Shown one piece after another: positions 47,557 to 55,991 of a stretch of 64,000 nt of DNA. Both the position numbers and the translations under genes were made by a program. The stretch's first letter is position 1. The number at the start of each line of letters is the position of its first letter. A model generated the notes under the pieces. It made no database searches, had not been told where the DNA came from, and was given only the letters and a program-made list of their open reading frames with translations. The DNA comes from an uncultured Eubacteriales bacterium (GTDB taxonomy: Bacteria; Bacillota; Clostridia; Peptostreptococcales; Anaerovoracaceae), in the NCBI GenBank assembly GCA_902773835.1, contig CACYFZ010000001.1, positions 170,421 through 234,420 on the forward strand. The letters run 5' to 3'.

Positions 47557-48093
47557 TTATTTTTTGTCTTTCTTAGGTGCGAGGAACATATTCATTCTTC
47601 TGCCTTCCATCTTCGGCTCTTTTTCGATCTCGCCCTCTTCGGATACGAGTTCGGCGAATTTGTTCATCGCGTCAAATCCGAGCTGTGTATAGCCCATCTC
47701 TCTGCCGCGGAATCTGAGTGATACTTTGACTTTGTCTCCGTCTGCGAGGAATTTCCTTGCAGCCTTGGCTTTTACTTCGATGTCATGGTTTTCAATCGAA
47801 GCGGAAAGTCTGATTTCCTTAATCTCCGTCACCTTTTGATTCTTCTTGGCTGACTTTTCTTTCTTCTGCTGCTCATAGCGATACTTTCCGTAGTCAAGTA
47901 CCTTGCAGACAGGCGGATCTGCATTAGGTGAAATATTCACCAAGTCCAGTCCTGCTTCATCGGCAATAGCGAGTGCCTCGTCCAAGCTGACAATACCGCG
48001 CATTTCGCCTTCTTCGTCAATGAGTCTGACCTCTTTTGCCCTTATATCCTCATTGATCTGAGTTTGTTCCCTTCTGTTATCTCTGGCGCTAAT
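47557..48093 (-). CDS. infC: Translation initiation factor IF-3, probable AUU start
   Basis: IF-3 prevents subunit joining and checks the start codon. The protein has [19 protein letters not shown], then [17 protein letters not shown] and [18 protein letters not shown], followed by the C-terminal domain. The first in-frame ATG (48003) would remove about 30 conserved N-terminal residues. The frame stays open upstream to ATT at 48091-48093, which lies seven bases after GGAGGG, giving a normal 178-residue IF-3. AUU starts are well known for infC in other bacteria and allow autoregulation by IF-3. It is the first gene of the operon. Confidence 0.92.
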   Translation of the reverse strand: MSARDNRREQTQINEDIRAKEVRLIDEEGEMRGIVSLDEALAIADEAGLDLVNISPNADPPVCKVLDYGKYRYEQQKKEKSAKKNQKVTEIKEIRLSASIENHDIEVKAKAARKFLADGDKVKVSLRFRGREMGYTQLGFDAMNKFAELVSEEGEIEKEPKMEGRRMNMFLAPKKDKK

Positions 48094-48150
48094 CGTTCTG
48101 CCCTCCGTTTCTCTTTAAACGTCCTACAAACTCTTTAAGTCACATCCGCT

Positions 48151-48179
48151 AAAAAAACGCGGACGCATAAGCATCCGCG
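48151..48179 (-). terminator. Attenuator in the infC leader
   Basis: CGCGGATGC (48171-48179) and GCGTCCGCG (48158-48166) form a 9-bp stem with one G-U pair and a TTAT loop, followed by seven T residues. ATCCGC (48249-48254) upstream can pair with GCGGAT in the 5' arm and act as antiterminator. Firmicutes infC-rpmI-rplT leaders are often attenuated in response to L20. Confidence 0.75.
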
Positions 48180-48276
48180 ACATTGAATACACCTTTCGGT
48201 GTCACTTCCATGTATAGAGCCCGGCGAGCGTTAGCTGCGAGGCGAGAAGCGGATAACTTCTGCTTTGACCTCGATT

Positions 48277-48305
48277 ATTATATGCACCGAGCACTTCTGT
48301 GTCAA
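48277..48305 (-). promoter_or_regulatory. Consensus promoter of infC-rpmI-rplT
   Basis: TTGACA (48300-48305), 17-bp spacer, TATAAT (48277-48282) on the minus strand. Both hexamers are perfect. The -35 overlaps the maf stop codon. The leader is about 175 nt. Confidence 0.85.
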
Positions 48306-48880
48306 TATTTTTCAAGTATTTTTTCTATTCTGTAAAACGGCAACCCTACAACGTTCTCGTAATCGCCTTCTATATGGTCTATATACTTACCGAAGTAACC
48401 TTGAATGGCGTAAGCTCCCGCTTTATCGTACGGCTCTTCCCTTGATATATAGTCTTCTATATCTTCATCAGAAAAATCCTTACACCAGACTTTAGTAACA
48501 TCACTAAGGGTTTCATGTCGTCCGCTGTCGAAGTCAATAATAGTAATTCCGGTAACTACATAATGATAAGTGCCTCTGTATGACTCAAGCATTCGTCTTG
48601 CATCTGTTGAATCAAGCGGCTTACCCATAATACTATTTTTGTAAACTATTGTATCTGCAGCAACAATTACATAGCCTGTGTACTCTGGATTACCCTTTAC
48701 TTCTTCGTAACAAGCCAAAGCCTTGCGATGAGACAGATCCTCCACAACCTCAGTCATGCTCGGGCTGCCTGAAATTGTCTCATCTGCATCCGTTGGCATT
48801 ACAAGCGGATTGACTCCGTGCTTATTCATAATTTCAAGCCTCCGCGGAGAAGCAGAGGCAAGTATCACTTTATCACTCAT
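48302..48880 (-). CDS. maf: Maf-family nucleoside triphosphate pyrophosphatase
   Basis: Maf proteins hydrolyse non-canonical or pyrimidine NTPs (dTTP/UTP) and are linked to septum control in B. subtilis. The 192-residue protein has ILASASPRRLEIM at the N-terminus, IVAADTIVYKNSIMGKP and KAGAYAIQGYFGKYI, all conserved in the family. AAGGA precedes the ATG. It is the last gene of a proC-led cluster. Confidence 0.92.
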   Translation of the reverse strand: MSDKVILASASPRRLEIMNKHGVNPLVMPTDADETISGSPSMTEVVEDLSHRKALACYEEVKGNPEYTGYVIVAADTIVYKNSIMGKPLDSTDARRMLESYRGTYHYVVTGITIIDFDSGRHETLSDVTKVWCKDFSDEDIEDYISREEPYDKAGAYAIQGYFGKYIDHIEGDYENVVGLPFYRIEKILEKY

Positions 48881-48903
48881 TTATTTTCCTTATTTTAAAA
48901 CTG

Positions 48904-49446
48904 CTATTGTATGTATGCAACTGCCGTTCTTCTGAAGGCATTTATCATTCTCATTATCCCCGAATAGCAAATACCCATGGCAAATATGTACACAACCGAT
49001 CTCATATCTCCCTTTGCAAAGCCGTAAAATACAGCACAGACAGCCATAGTTAAATTAACTACGCCCGAGAACATCCTTATCCTCCAGTTTTTACTGGATG
49101 TTCGTATGGCATCCAAAGCGCTTAGTATATCCACCACTCCGGCAAAAGCATGAATAGCAAGCATGTAGATTACCAAATATGCTTTCGGGAATTCCTGGAG
49201 CATAAAGGCATAGATACCGAGATCCAAGAGCAGCAACCCCACAATAAGGGCGTTCCTTCCGCCCACCATGTGTCTGGCCATTCTGTAGTAGAATATCAAC
49301 TTGTTTACTCCCATAACAACAAGTGATATGCACAATGTTGCAGAGATCATAGACAGGCCCAATTCCGGCTCGATAAAAATGATTACACCGAAGGCAATCA
49401 TTAAAATTCCTATCAGGAAGGAATTGAATCGCTGAACCTTAGTCAT
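48904..49446 (-). CDS. HdeD/DUF308-like multi-span membrane protein
   Basis: The 180-residue protein has about six hydrophobic segments arranged as pairs, with GVIIFIEPELGLSMISATL near the N-terminus, resembling the HdeD/DUF308 family. Function is unknown; E. coli HdeD is linked to acid resistance. Its start overlaps the end of the preceding hydrolase-like gene by eight bases, so the two are probably translated together. Confidence 0.65.
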   Translation of the reverse strand: MTKVQRFNSFLIGILMIAFGVIIFIEPELGLSMISATLCISLVVMGVNKLIFYYRMARHMVGGRNALIVGLLLLDLGIYAFMLQEFPKAYLVIYMLAIHAFAGVVDILSALDAIRTSSKNWRIRMFSGVVNLTMAVCAVFYGFAKGDMRSVVYIFAMGICYSGIMRMINAFRRTAVAYIQ

Positions 49447-50605
49447 CGTCTTCCTCCTTTTCCTGAATCAGTTTGGCAAAATCTTTTATTCCACCGTAAC
49501 CTTTTTCAATTGTGTCTATCGAAAAGCCCGCCGACATATTGCCGGACTTATATATCCTGTTAGTTACCATGCTCTTATGTGCCATCGCTGCCATGGTAAA
49601 CCTACCGATGAGTGTATTCTTTTTCTGATCTTCGGAAGCCTTCACATATTCATCTCTGTACTTATTTACATCAAAGTCTGTGATTTCACACCCTGAGAGT
49701 TTCTCGCCGAAAGCTTTCCAGTCATCACAGGCATCGAGTTGCCTCTTACTCAGTATTCCGAAAATCTCATCCTGAAAAGGTTTTACGGAATCTCCGTCAT
49801 ATCTGTCGACTTCAAACTCCGATATTCCGCCTCTTAAATACTTCATCGTATAAACCATCTGAGTAAATGCACGGTAGTAATCCAAAGGATTATCCTTTAC
49901 AACTTCTCTGTAGTCCGCCCAGGCAGGCATATATCTGTAGCGTGCATAACTGTAGTCCGGAAAATGTCCTGCTCTTCCGTGACCGAGATTCATAATGGAT
50001 TTTTCCTGACTCTGATACATCGTATTTGTATATTGTAATTTATCAGGGTCGTCAGGAGATTTCGGATTGTGGTTGAACTTAATTTTGTATTCTTCGGTTT
50101 CTTCTCCGTGACAGATTATTTCATAAAAGTTCTCGTTGACGTTATTTATTACAAGCGAAGGTGTGCCCGCGAAGTACTGATGTGCCCAGGTGTCTGCCAT
50201 AACATGCATGGCGATTCCGACTGCTTCAAGGCTCTTTCCTTTTGCAAGCTCAACGGTATCCTTTACGAGTCTGCCGTTAGGGCCGCATATAAGGCGATAT
50301 TTTCTCCTGTAAGGCCGCGAAACACGTATTATAGGGTTGACCTTCAGATCTCTCGGAAGAAAATGAAATGAAGCCCATATTCTGGTAATATCCTGTAGGC
50401 CTATCAAATCCAATCTTGCATCGGCAAGCTCTGTTTGGAGCTGGGTGGTAGCAGCCGAAACAGGAGCTTTTATTCCCTGCAGGTATGTCTTGGTACACTC
50501 ATCTACGAACTGGGCACTATAAGCAATAACCATGCTTTCTTCATGGCTGTATCCTGCCAAATATGCAGCTGAATACGTTGCATAATAGTGAAAATCCTTT
50601 TGCAT
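49439..50605 (-). CDS. DUF6765-like putative metal-dependent hydrolase
   Basis: The 388-residue protein begins MQKDFHYYATYSAAYL with a DFHYYAT motif, followed by AQFVDECT, IAMHVMADTWAHQYFAG near residue 130 and LGHGRAGHFPDYSY near 210. The His/Asp spacing suggests a metal site like that of zinc phospholipase C or P1 nuclease folds, but this is an inference. There is no signal peptide. It is flanked by two membrane-protein genes with overlaps or one-base gaps, so it may act at the membrane. Confidence 0.6.
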   Translation of the reverse strand: MQKDFHYYATYSAAYLAGYSHEESMVIAYSAQFVDECTKTYLQGIKAPVSAATTQLQTELADARLDLIGLQDITRIWASFHFLPRDLKVNPIIRVSRPYRRKYRLICGPNGRLVKDTVELAKGKSLEAVGIAMHVMADTWAHQYFAGTPSLVINNVNENFYEIICHGEETEEYKIKFNHNPKSPDDPDKLQYTNTMYQSQEKSIMNLGHGRAGHFPDYSYARYRYMPAWADYREVVKDNPLDYYRAFTQMVYTMKYLRGGISEFEVDRYDGDSVKPFQDEIFGILSKRQLDACDDWKAFGEKLSGCEITDFDVNKYRDEYVKASEDQKKNTLIGRFTMAAMAHKSMVTNRIYKSGNMSAGFSIDTIEKGYGGIKDFAKLIQEKEEDDD

Positions 50606-50606
50606 A

Positions 50607-51212
50607 TTAGTGCTCGGACGCCTCCCTTTTTCCTGAATTTAACTCATCTATTTTAAATCTGATCTTCCTGAGTTTAAAAGATGATGAGAGCATAGACCAA
50701 AGTAATACGAAAGATGTCAGGTCAAATACAAATTTGATTACATCATCACCTTCAATTCCACTTCTTTTAAATAAAAAATAGAAGAAAGTGCCGATTGCAT
50801 AAGCCCCGTAAAGCATAAGAACAATAGCACATACCACAAAAGCATTGCTCTTTTTTCCGCTTAAGGCTTCACGCTGAGCACCTTTCCATACAATAAATCT
50901 GAAGAATAAATCTACAAATAAAAACAGCGCGAAAAGAAGGAGCGTCACAACAGCTCCGGCTATAATCACAGCCACCATATTACCGGGTTCATACATCTCG
51001 GATATCTCACCTCGTATTTCATCCAGCATTTTCATACACAGTTTAATGAATGTCCATATACCCATGTATAGGATGCCGTTGGCGGTCACTCGAAGCATGT
51101 TAGAATAACGCCTTTCATCCACATGTAAGGAATCATTATTCGCAGCTACCAAAGAACTGTATCTATTGATGCTGTAATCATTGAATTTGTAAGTCTTCTT
51201 GCGCATACTCAC
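50607..51212 (-). CDS. Hypothetical membrane protein
   Basis: A 201-residue protein with a hydrophilic N-terminus and about four hydrophobic spans (roughly 45-65, 80-105, 122-147 and 160-178), ending in a charged tail. I recognise no family. It starts with GTG (51210-51212) overlapping the proC stop as GTGA, or at ATG 51204-51206. It lies one base before the DUF6765-like gene, and the two are likely functional partners. Confidence 0.6.
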   Translation of the reverse strand: MSMRKKTYKFNDYSINRYSSLVAANNDSLHVDERRYSNMLRVTANGILYMGIWTFIKLCMKMLDEIRGEISEMYEPGNMVAVIIAGAVVTLLLFALFLFVDLFFRFIVWKGAQREALSGKKSNAFVVCAIVLMLYGAYAIGTFFYFLFKRSGIEGDDVIKFVFDLTSFVLLWSMLSSSFKLRKIRFKIDELNSGKREASEH

Positions 51213-52009
51213 TTATTCTTACCAATCTCCTTAGCTCTTTCAACCGCTTTTATGATTGTGTTAATAAACGCTGATCTGACCCCGTGTTCTTCCAGAGTCT
51301 TAACACCTATAATCGTATTTCCGCCAGGACTGCAAACCTGATCTTTCAGGTATCCCGGATGCTCTCCTGTCTCAAGTACCATCTTGGCTGCACCGAGAAC
51401 CGTCTGCGCAGCTAAATTCTGAGCTGTCTTACGCGGGAGCCCTTTTGCCACTCCTCCGTCAGCCATAGCCTCTATTACGAGATAAATATATGCAGGACCG
51501 GCTCCCGAAAGGCCGCAAGCTGTATCTATTAAGTCTTCCGGCATCCATTCGACTATACCTATAGACTTAAAGAGTTTTTCAGCAAATCCTTTTTCATCTT
51601 CCGTAAGATCAGTTCCTGAATCAAGAGCAAATGCTCCTTCATTTACAAGAGCCGGAGTATTTGGCATAAGCCTGAGCAGGCGGAAATTTCCTCCCGTCAT
51701 CTCTCTGATGCTATCAGTAGATATGCCTGCCATGATGGAAATCATAGCTTTTCCGTCCATAGCATCTCCGAGTTGCGAAAGAGCGGTACTAGCATATTGC
51801 GGTTTTACGCAGGACATAAGGATATCTACGCTCTCTGCCAAATCTTTAGCGCTTTCTGCGATATGGCATCCCATTTCCCTGTATTTGTCGCTTATCTCCT
51901 GAACAACATCATATACATATATATCTTCAGCTTTTATAACGCCTGACTTTACAGCTCCGTTAAGAATAGCTCCGCCCATGGCGCCTGCGCCTAAAAATCC
52001 GAGTTTCAT
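51209..52009 (-). CDS. proC: Pyrroline-5-carboxylate reductase
   Basis: ProC performs the last step of proline synthesis. The 266-residue protein has the Rossmann start LGFLGAGAMGGAILNG, the SCVKPQYA segment, LMPNTPALVNEGAFAL and the C-terminal signature GLSGAGPAYIYLVIEAMADGG. It heads a gene run ending at maf. No polyamine or other proline genes are nearby. Confidence 0.95.
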   Translation of the reverse strand: MKLGFLGAGAMGGAILNGAVKSGVIKAEDIYVYDVVQEISDKYREMGCHIAESAKDLAESVDILMSCVKPQYASTALSQLGDAMDGKAMISIMAGISTDSIREMTGGNFRLLRLMPNTPALVNEGAFALDSGTDLTEDEKGFAEKLFKSIGIVEWMPEDLIDTACGLSGAGPAYIYLVIEAMADGGVAKGLPRKTAQNLAAQTVLGAAKMVLETGEHPGYLKDQVCSPGGNTIIGVKTLEEHGVRSAFINTIIKAVERAKEIGKNK

Positions 52010-52101
52010 CCTGCACCTCCGTTATACGCAAGTTTTTATTTCCCTTTTGATTATACACCTTTTAGAAACAGAGAAAACATTGATTAATAAGGCAATATAT
52101 A

Positions 52102-52200
52102 TGCGGGCTGATGCAATTAAGCAAATGCCCGCAAACTAACACCGCGTAAAAATCGGTCACGCGATGGAATATAACGATCGGGATAGGTCCCGATCGTTAT
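52102..52200. other. Three consecutive hairpins between lexA and proC
   Basis: TGCGGGC/GCCCGCA (52102-52108 with 52127-52133), CGCGT/ACGCG (52143-52147 with 52159-52163) and a perfect 12-bp stem ATAACGATCGGG (52171-52182 with 52189-52200). The last one is 11 bp past the lexA stop and probably ends that transcript, though its T-tract is poor. Confidence 0.55.
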
Positions 52201-52210
52201 GTCGTATTGA

Positions 52211-52849
52211 TTAGTTGAAGTATCTGAATACTCCCTTAACTTTACCTACTACAGTAACATCCTCAGCTATAATAGGATCCATGCTGTCATTCTCAGGCTG
52301 CAGTCTTACGTGTCCGTCTTCTTTGTAGAACCTCTTAACTGTTGCTGCGGAATCGCTGCCGTCATTTACAAGAGCTACTACAATCTCACCGTTTCTGGCT
52401 TCCTGAGATTCCTGAACAATGAGATAATCTCCGTCGTTAATTCCGACATTTATCATTGAATCTCCGTGAACAGTCAGGATAAAGTTGTTTCCGTTCCCTA
52501 TGAACCTGGACGGCATAGGCATCTCGTCGACGATATTCTGCTCTGCAAGAATGGGTTCTCCTGCCGCTACTCTGCCTACCACAGGAAGAGATACCGTGTT
52601 GATATCGTCTACCATCATTTGTGATCTCTGATATTCATTATTTACCGGAAGTACCGTGCGCGGTTTGGACGGATCCTTTTTTACAAGACCCTTTTCCTCC
52701 AAAGCCTTGATATCGCTGTGGACCGTCGATGTAGATTTAATCGAAAGTGCAGCGCATATCTCACGGACTGTAGGAGAATAACCTTTTTCCGCAATAGTCT
52801 TTTTCATGAATTCAAGAATATCGTTTTGTCTTTGTTCGCTTTTTTTCAT
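52211..52849 (-). CDS. lexA: SOS repressor LexA
   Basis: LexA represses DNA-damage genes until RecA triggers self-cleavage. The 212-residue protein has a winged-helix N-terminus (TVREICAALSIKSTSTVHSDI), the Ala-Gly cleavage site in VGRVAAGEPIL, the catalytic serine in VHGDSMINVG and the lysine in ATVKRFYKE. I start it at ATG 52847-52849, which has GGAG six bases upstream; an in-frame ATG at 52867 has none. No clear GAAC-N4-GTTC box was seen just upstream. Confidence 0.95.
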   Translation of the reverse strand: MKKSEQRQNDILEFMKKTIAEKGYSPTVREICAALSIKSTSTVHSDIKALEEKGLVKKDPSKPRTVLPVNNEYQRSQMMVDDINTVSLPVVGRVAAGEPILAEQNIVDEMPMPSRFIGNGNNFILTVHGDSMINVGINDGDYLIVQESQEARNGEIVVALVNDGSDSAATVKRFYKEDGHVRLQPENDSMDPIIAEDVTVVGKVKGVFRYFN

Positions 52850-52893
52850 AGTAATCTCCAGTTGCATCCCACTTATGTAACTTATTAGAAAAC

Positions 52894-53724
52894 TTATTTA
52901 TATTTTAAATCCACCAGATCATTTATATTCAGCTCTTCTCCGTATTCGTTCCAATCATCATATATACGGCCGGTCTGACGAATAATGATATCCCCTACTA
53001 TGCCGTCTACTTTTGCAAAAGGAAGTGTCTTATGATAAGTAATCTTGCTTCCTTCTCTTTCAAATACATAACCTGTCCGGAATCGCTCTTTTTCAAGGTC
53101 ATATTTGTACTCACAAATCTCAGAAATGAGTTTGTATAAATTGTCATTATACGTTTCAAAGACGTTCTCGAGGTTCAGGAATGAATAATTGGCTCTGAGT
53201 TGAACCTCATGTCCCTTAAACCTGTCCAGAAAAGCTATAAGTTTTTCTTTTGTGGACTCTTCCTTCGCATCTTCAAATACGACACAATTAATTCTCGTTC
53301 TGATTTTGAGAAGATTGAATATCTCGTCGGAGCATTCTTTAACGTAATGTTTAAGATGCCTTGAAACGTTAATGCAAGATATTCTATCGGCATACCTGTT
53401 TAAAACATCAGCTACTTCTTGTATGCTATGTCCTTCCGCAACAGGCATAGTTGTATTGATATAAATATGATGTCCTTCTTCTATATGATTCAATATATCC
53501 TGAAGAGCATCCAATTGCGCCAAAGGCTCGCCGCCGGTCAAAACTATGTCGTTATGAGGGAATATCCTGTGCATCAAATCCAGGGATCTGTAGCATCTCT
53601 CCAAATCAAATCTTGAAGTGTCCCTATACTCTTGTTTGTTTACGCAAAACGGACAAGCATTGTTACAATCATACGGCACAAACATTGTCACCGTCGGTCC
53701 GACTTTCGGAAAATCTTTATTCAT
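52894..53724 (-). CDS. Radical SAM protein of unknown function
   Basis: A 276-residue protein with the radical SAM cluster motif C-x3-C-x2-C in DCNNACPFCV near residue 20 and TGGEPLAQ near residue 63. There is no SPASM or TRAM extension; the C-terminal part is about 100 residues without further cysteine clusters. The MoaA/NrdG-like core gives no substrate. Start at ATG 53722-53724 fits the AAGGG nine bases upstream. It lies 44 bp before lexA and probably shares a transcript with it. Confidence 0.8.
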   Translation of the reverse strand: MNKDFPKVGPTVTMFVPYDCNNACPFCVNKQEYRDTSRFDLERCYRSLDLMHRIFPHNDIVLTGGEPLAQLDALQDILNHIEEGHHIYINTTMPVAEGHSIQEVADVLNRYADRISCINVSRHLKHYVKECSDEIFNLLKIRTRINCVVFEDAKEESTKEKLIAFLDRFKGHEVQLRANYSFLNLENVFETYNDNLYKLISEICEYKYDLEKERFRTGYVFEREGSKITYHKTLPFAKVDGIVGDIIIRQTGRIYDDWNEYGEELNINDLVDLKYK

Positions 53725-53749
53725 TATCTGCATCCCTTGTCTTCAGAAT

Positions 53750-53766
53750 GTAAGAGTCTCTCTTAC
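53750..53766. promoter_or_regulatory. Inverted repeat in the radical SAM gene leader
   Basis: GTAAGAG-TCT-CTCTTAC, two perfect 7-bp arms, about 18 bp downstream of the predicted transcription start. It could be an operator or a short hairpin. Confidence 0.4.
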
Positions 53767-53782
53767 CCCAAAATACGAGGGA

Positions 53783-53811
53783 ATTATAGCATCCGAACAA
53801 CTGTTTGTAAA
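53783..53811 (-). promoter_or_regulatory. Promoter of the radical SAM-lexA pair
   Basis: TTTACA (53806-53811), 17-bp spacer, TATAAT (53783-53788) on the minus strand. Confidence 0.65.
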
Positions 53812-53881
53812 TATATAATACCCGTTTGTTTAAGAACTATCAAGTATTTTCCTCAAAAAAACATTTTTATTTACGAACACT

Positions 53882-53910
53882 AAAAACGGCTTAAGTAAAC
53901 ACTTAAGCCG
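53882..53910 (-). terminator. Terminator of the COG2426 gene
   Basis: CGGCTTAAGT (53887-53896) pairs with ACTTAAGCCG (53901-53910) around a 4-nt loop, followed by TTTTTA in the minus direction, 18 bp past the stop codon. Confidence 0.8.
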
Positions 53911-53927
53911 CTTATATAGTCGTGAAT

Positions 53928-54383
53928 TTACAACAAAGTCCCTACTCCAAAAGTCAATGCCGTCACAATGATGCCGGCTATTAACACTCCCAGTATAATG
54001 GCAGGCATAGCCCTTTTCAATTGCATATCCATCATTGCGGCTACCAAAGCACCGGTCCAGGCTCCCGTCCCCGGAAGCGGAATTGCCACCAGCAATACCA
54101 GCCCCCAGAACTCATGTCTTTCCACTTTCTCTCTGTTCTTTTCAGCTTTAGCTTCCAGCCTCTTAACTATAGTGTTAAGCCACTCGCTCTTGGTGCGAAG
54201 CCAAGCGAAGATTTTACGAACAAAGAGGATGATAAAAGGAATAGGAATAAGATTGCCTATGAATGCAAACATAAAGGCTTCCGGATAGTCTAAGCCCAGC
54301 GACACCCCTCTGGGTATGGCTCCTCTTAATTCAACAACAGGCACCATGGCCCATAACAGTGTAATAAGTCTTGCTTTTAACAT
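53928..54383 (-). CDS. COG2426 (small multidrug export-like) membrane protein
   Basis: The 151-residue protein has the family hallmark VELRGAIPRGVSLG near residue 17 and PLPGTGAWTGALVA near residue 100, with about four membrane segments and a charged central loop. Proteins of this group are annotated as putative small multidrug export proteins, but transport has little experimental support. No ribosome-binding site is evident before the ATG. A 20-bp palindrome lies 14 bp upstream of the start codon, implying specific control. Confidence 0.75.
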   Translation of the reverse strand: MLKARLITLLWAMVPVVELRGAIPRGVSLGLDYPEAFMFAFIGNLIPIPFIILFVRKIFAWLRTKSEWLNTIVKRLEAKAEKNREKVERHEFWGLVLLVAIPLPGTGAWTGALVAAMMDMQLKRAMPAIILGVLIAGIIVTALTFGVGTLL

Positions 54384-54397
54384 TAAATATTTCAGTT

Positions 54398-54417
54398 ATG
54401 TAAAGTATGCTTTACAT
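54398..54417. promoter_or_regulatory. 20-bp palindromic operator upstream of the COG2426 gene
   Basis: ATGTAAAG-TATG-CTTTACAT, with arms identical to those of the palindrome at 32366-32385 upstream of dxr. The gap to the aminopeptidase gene upstream is only 48 bp. Confidence 0.6.
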
Positions 54418-54431
54418 TAATTCCTTTCTAA

Positions 54432-55811
54432 TTATCCCTCTATGAGAAATGCTTTATAGCCCTTATAGGCCTCATAAAGATCTGCTTTACTGATGGCTTC
54501 CCAAGGAGCATGCATGGAAAGTACAGCTATTCCGCTGTCAATTACTTCCATCCCGTAAAGCGAAAGAATATAAGCAATGGTTCCGCCTCCGCCTATATCC
54601 ACTTTACCGAGCTCCGCAGTCTGATATACGACTTTATGCTTATCCATCATGCGACGAAGCTTAGCAAGATATTCAGCGTTTGCATCATTTGATCCAGACT
54701 TACCTCTGGAGCCTGTGAATTTGCAGAACACCAGGCCGTGGCCGAATCTTGAAGCGTTCTTCAGTTCAAACTTGTCCTTATATAGCGGATCATATGCTGC
54801 ATTTACGTCTGATGAGAGCATACGGCTGTTTCGAAGGCATCTTGAAAGATTGATTTCACTGTAGAGTCCCATTCTGTCCAGAACCTCTCTCATCATATCT
54901 TCAAAGAAGTGAGATTCCATGCCTGTGGCACCGACACTTCCGATTTCTTCTTTATCTACAAAGAGTCCGCAAGAAGTGGTTTTAGGATTCTCCACTTCCA
55001 GCATGGCAACAGCTGACGGATATGAGCAGCATCTGTCGTCATGACCGTATGCGAGTATCATTGATCTGTCGAGTCCGGCATCTTTTGCTTTTCCTGCAGG
55101 AACGGCTTCGATTTCAGCCGAGATAAAGTCATCTTCCTCTATATCATATTCATCCTTTAGAAGTTTAAGAATTGCATTTTTAACGGCTTCCTTTTTCTCT
55201 CCTTTTACAGGCTTGCTGCCCACCAAGATGTCAAGATCCTCACCTTTAACGACTTTGCTGGCTTGAAGTTGCATCTGATCTGAAGCCAGATGTATAAGAA
55301 GATCGCTTACGAAAAATACCGGGTCGTCATCCTTCTCCCCTATATTAATGGTAATCTTGCTGCCGTCCGGCTTTACCACAACCCCGTGGAGTGCAAGCGG
55401 CATTGCAACGTAATGATATTTCTTTATTCCGCCGTAGTAATGCGTATCGAAATATGCAAGTTCTTCATCTTCATAGAGAGGATTCTGTTTCAAATCGAGT
55501 CTCGGGGAATCTATGTGGCCACCGAGGATGTTCATTCCGTCGTTTATAATATCTTCACCGATATTAAGCATCATAACGGCTTTTCCCATATTTACGGCAT
55601 AGACTTTGCTGCCCTTACCGAGTTTTAATCCCTTCTTGATAACATCATCCAAATTGATGTAACCGCTCTTTTCAGCCATTTCAACAAGTAGATCCGTGCA
55701 TTCGCGCTCGGTCTTTCCGTTATCCAGGAAGTCTTTATAATCTTTGCTCAGCTTTTCAAGTGCTGTCAGATCTTTCTTAGTATATTTAGTCCATGCGTTT
55801 TCGCGTATCAT
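54432..55811 (-). CDS. M18-family aminopeptidase
   Basis: A zinc aminopeptidase of 459 residues with the family motifs GGHIDSPRLDLKQNP (about 98), the central Asp/Glu motif FVDKEEIGSVGATGME, YGHDDRCCSYPS and the C-terminal His in SMHAPWEA. It is probably cytoplasmic and takes part in peptide turnover. The start at ATG 55809-55811 has GGAGG at proper spacing; the frame to 55868 would add an unsupported leader. Confidence 0.93.
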   Translation of the reverse strand: MIRENAWTKYTKKDLTALEKLSKDYKDFLDNGKTERECTDLLVEMAEKSGYINLDDVIKKGLKLGKGSKVYAVNMGKAVMMLNIGEDIINDGMNILGGHIDSPRLDLKQNPLYEDEELAYFDTHYYGGIKKYHYVAMPLALHGVVVKPDGSKITINIGEKDDDPVFFVSDLLIHLASDQMQLQASKVVKGEDLDILVGSKPVKGEKKEAVKNAILKLLKDEYDIEEDDFISAEIEAVPAGKAKDAGLDRSMILAYGHDDRCCSYPSAVAMLEVENPKTTSCGLFVDKEEIGSVGATGMESHFFEDMMREVLDRMGLYSEINLSRCLRNSRMLSSDVNAAYDPLYKDKFELKNASRFGHGLVFCKFTGSRGKSGSNDANAEYLAKLRRMMDKHKVVYQTAELGKVDIGGGGTIAYILSLYGMEVIDSGIAVLSMHAPWEAISKADLYEAYKGYKAFLIEG

Positions 55812-55904
55812 TTTTACCTCCGACAGATATATAAATAAGTTACCGGGAATTATCCGGTACGTTTTCACACGAACTACATTCTACCATAAATAAATGCTAA
55901 AAAT

Positions 55905-55937
55905 AAAATGAGAGAGCATCATTATTTGATGCTCTCC
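55905..55937 (-). terminator. Terminator of the second surface-protein gene
   Basis: GAGAGCATC (55912-55920) pairs with GATGCTCTC (55928-55936), followed in the minus direction by TCATTTTATTTTT. Confidence 0.7.
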
Positions 55938-55991
55938 TTTGTTTGATTTTTATTATTCTCACTGTCGTTGATTGTAAGTCCTTTGCGGCTC

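Noticed and set aside
52850..52893. LexA (DinR) box GAAC-N4-GTTC upstream of lexA
   Set aside because: No such sequence was seen in the gap; the nearest look-alike, GAACATATGC, belongs to the metal-efflux operator near 21380.
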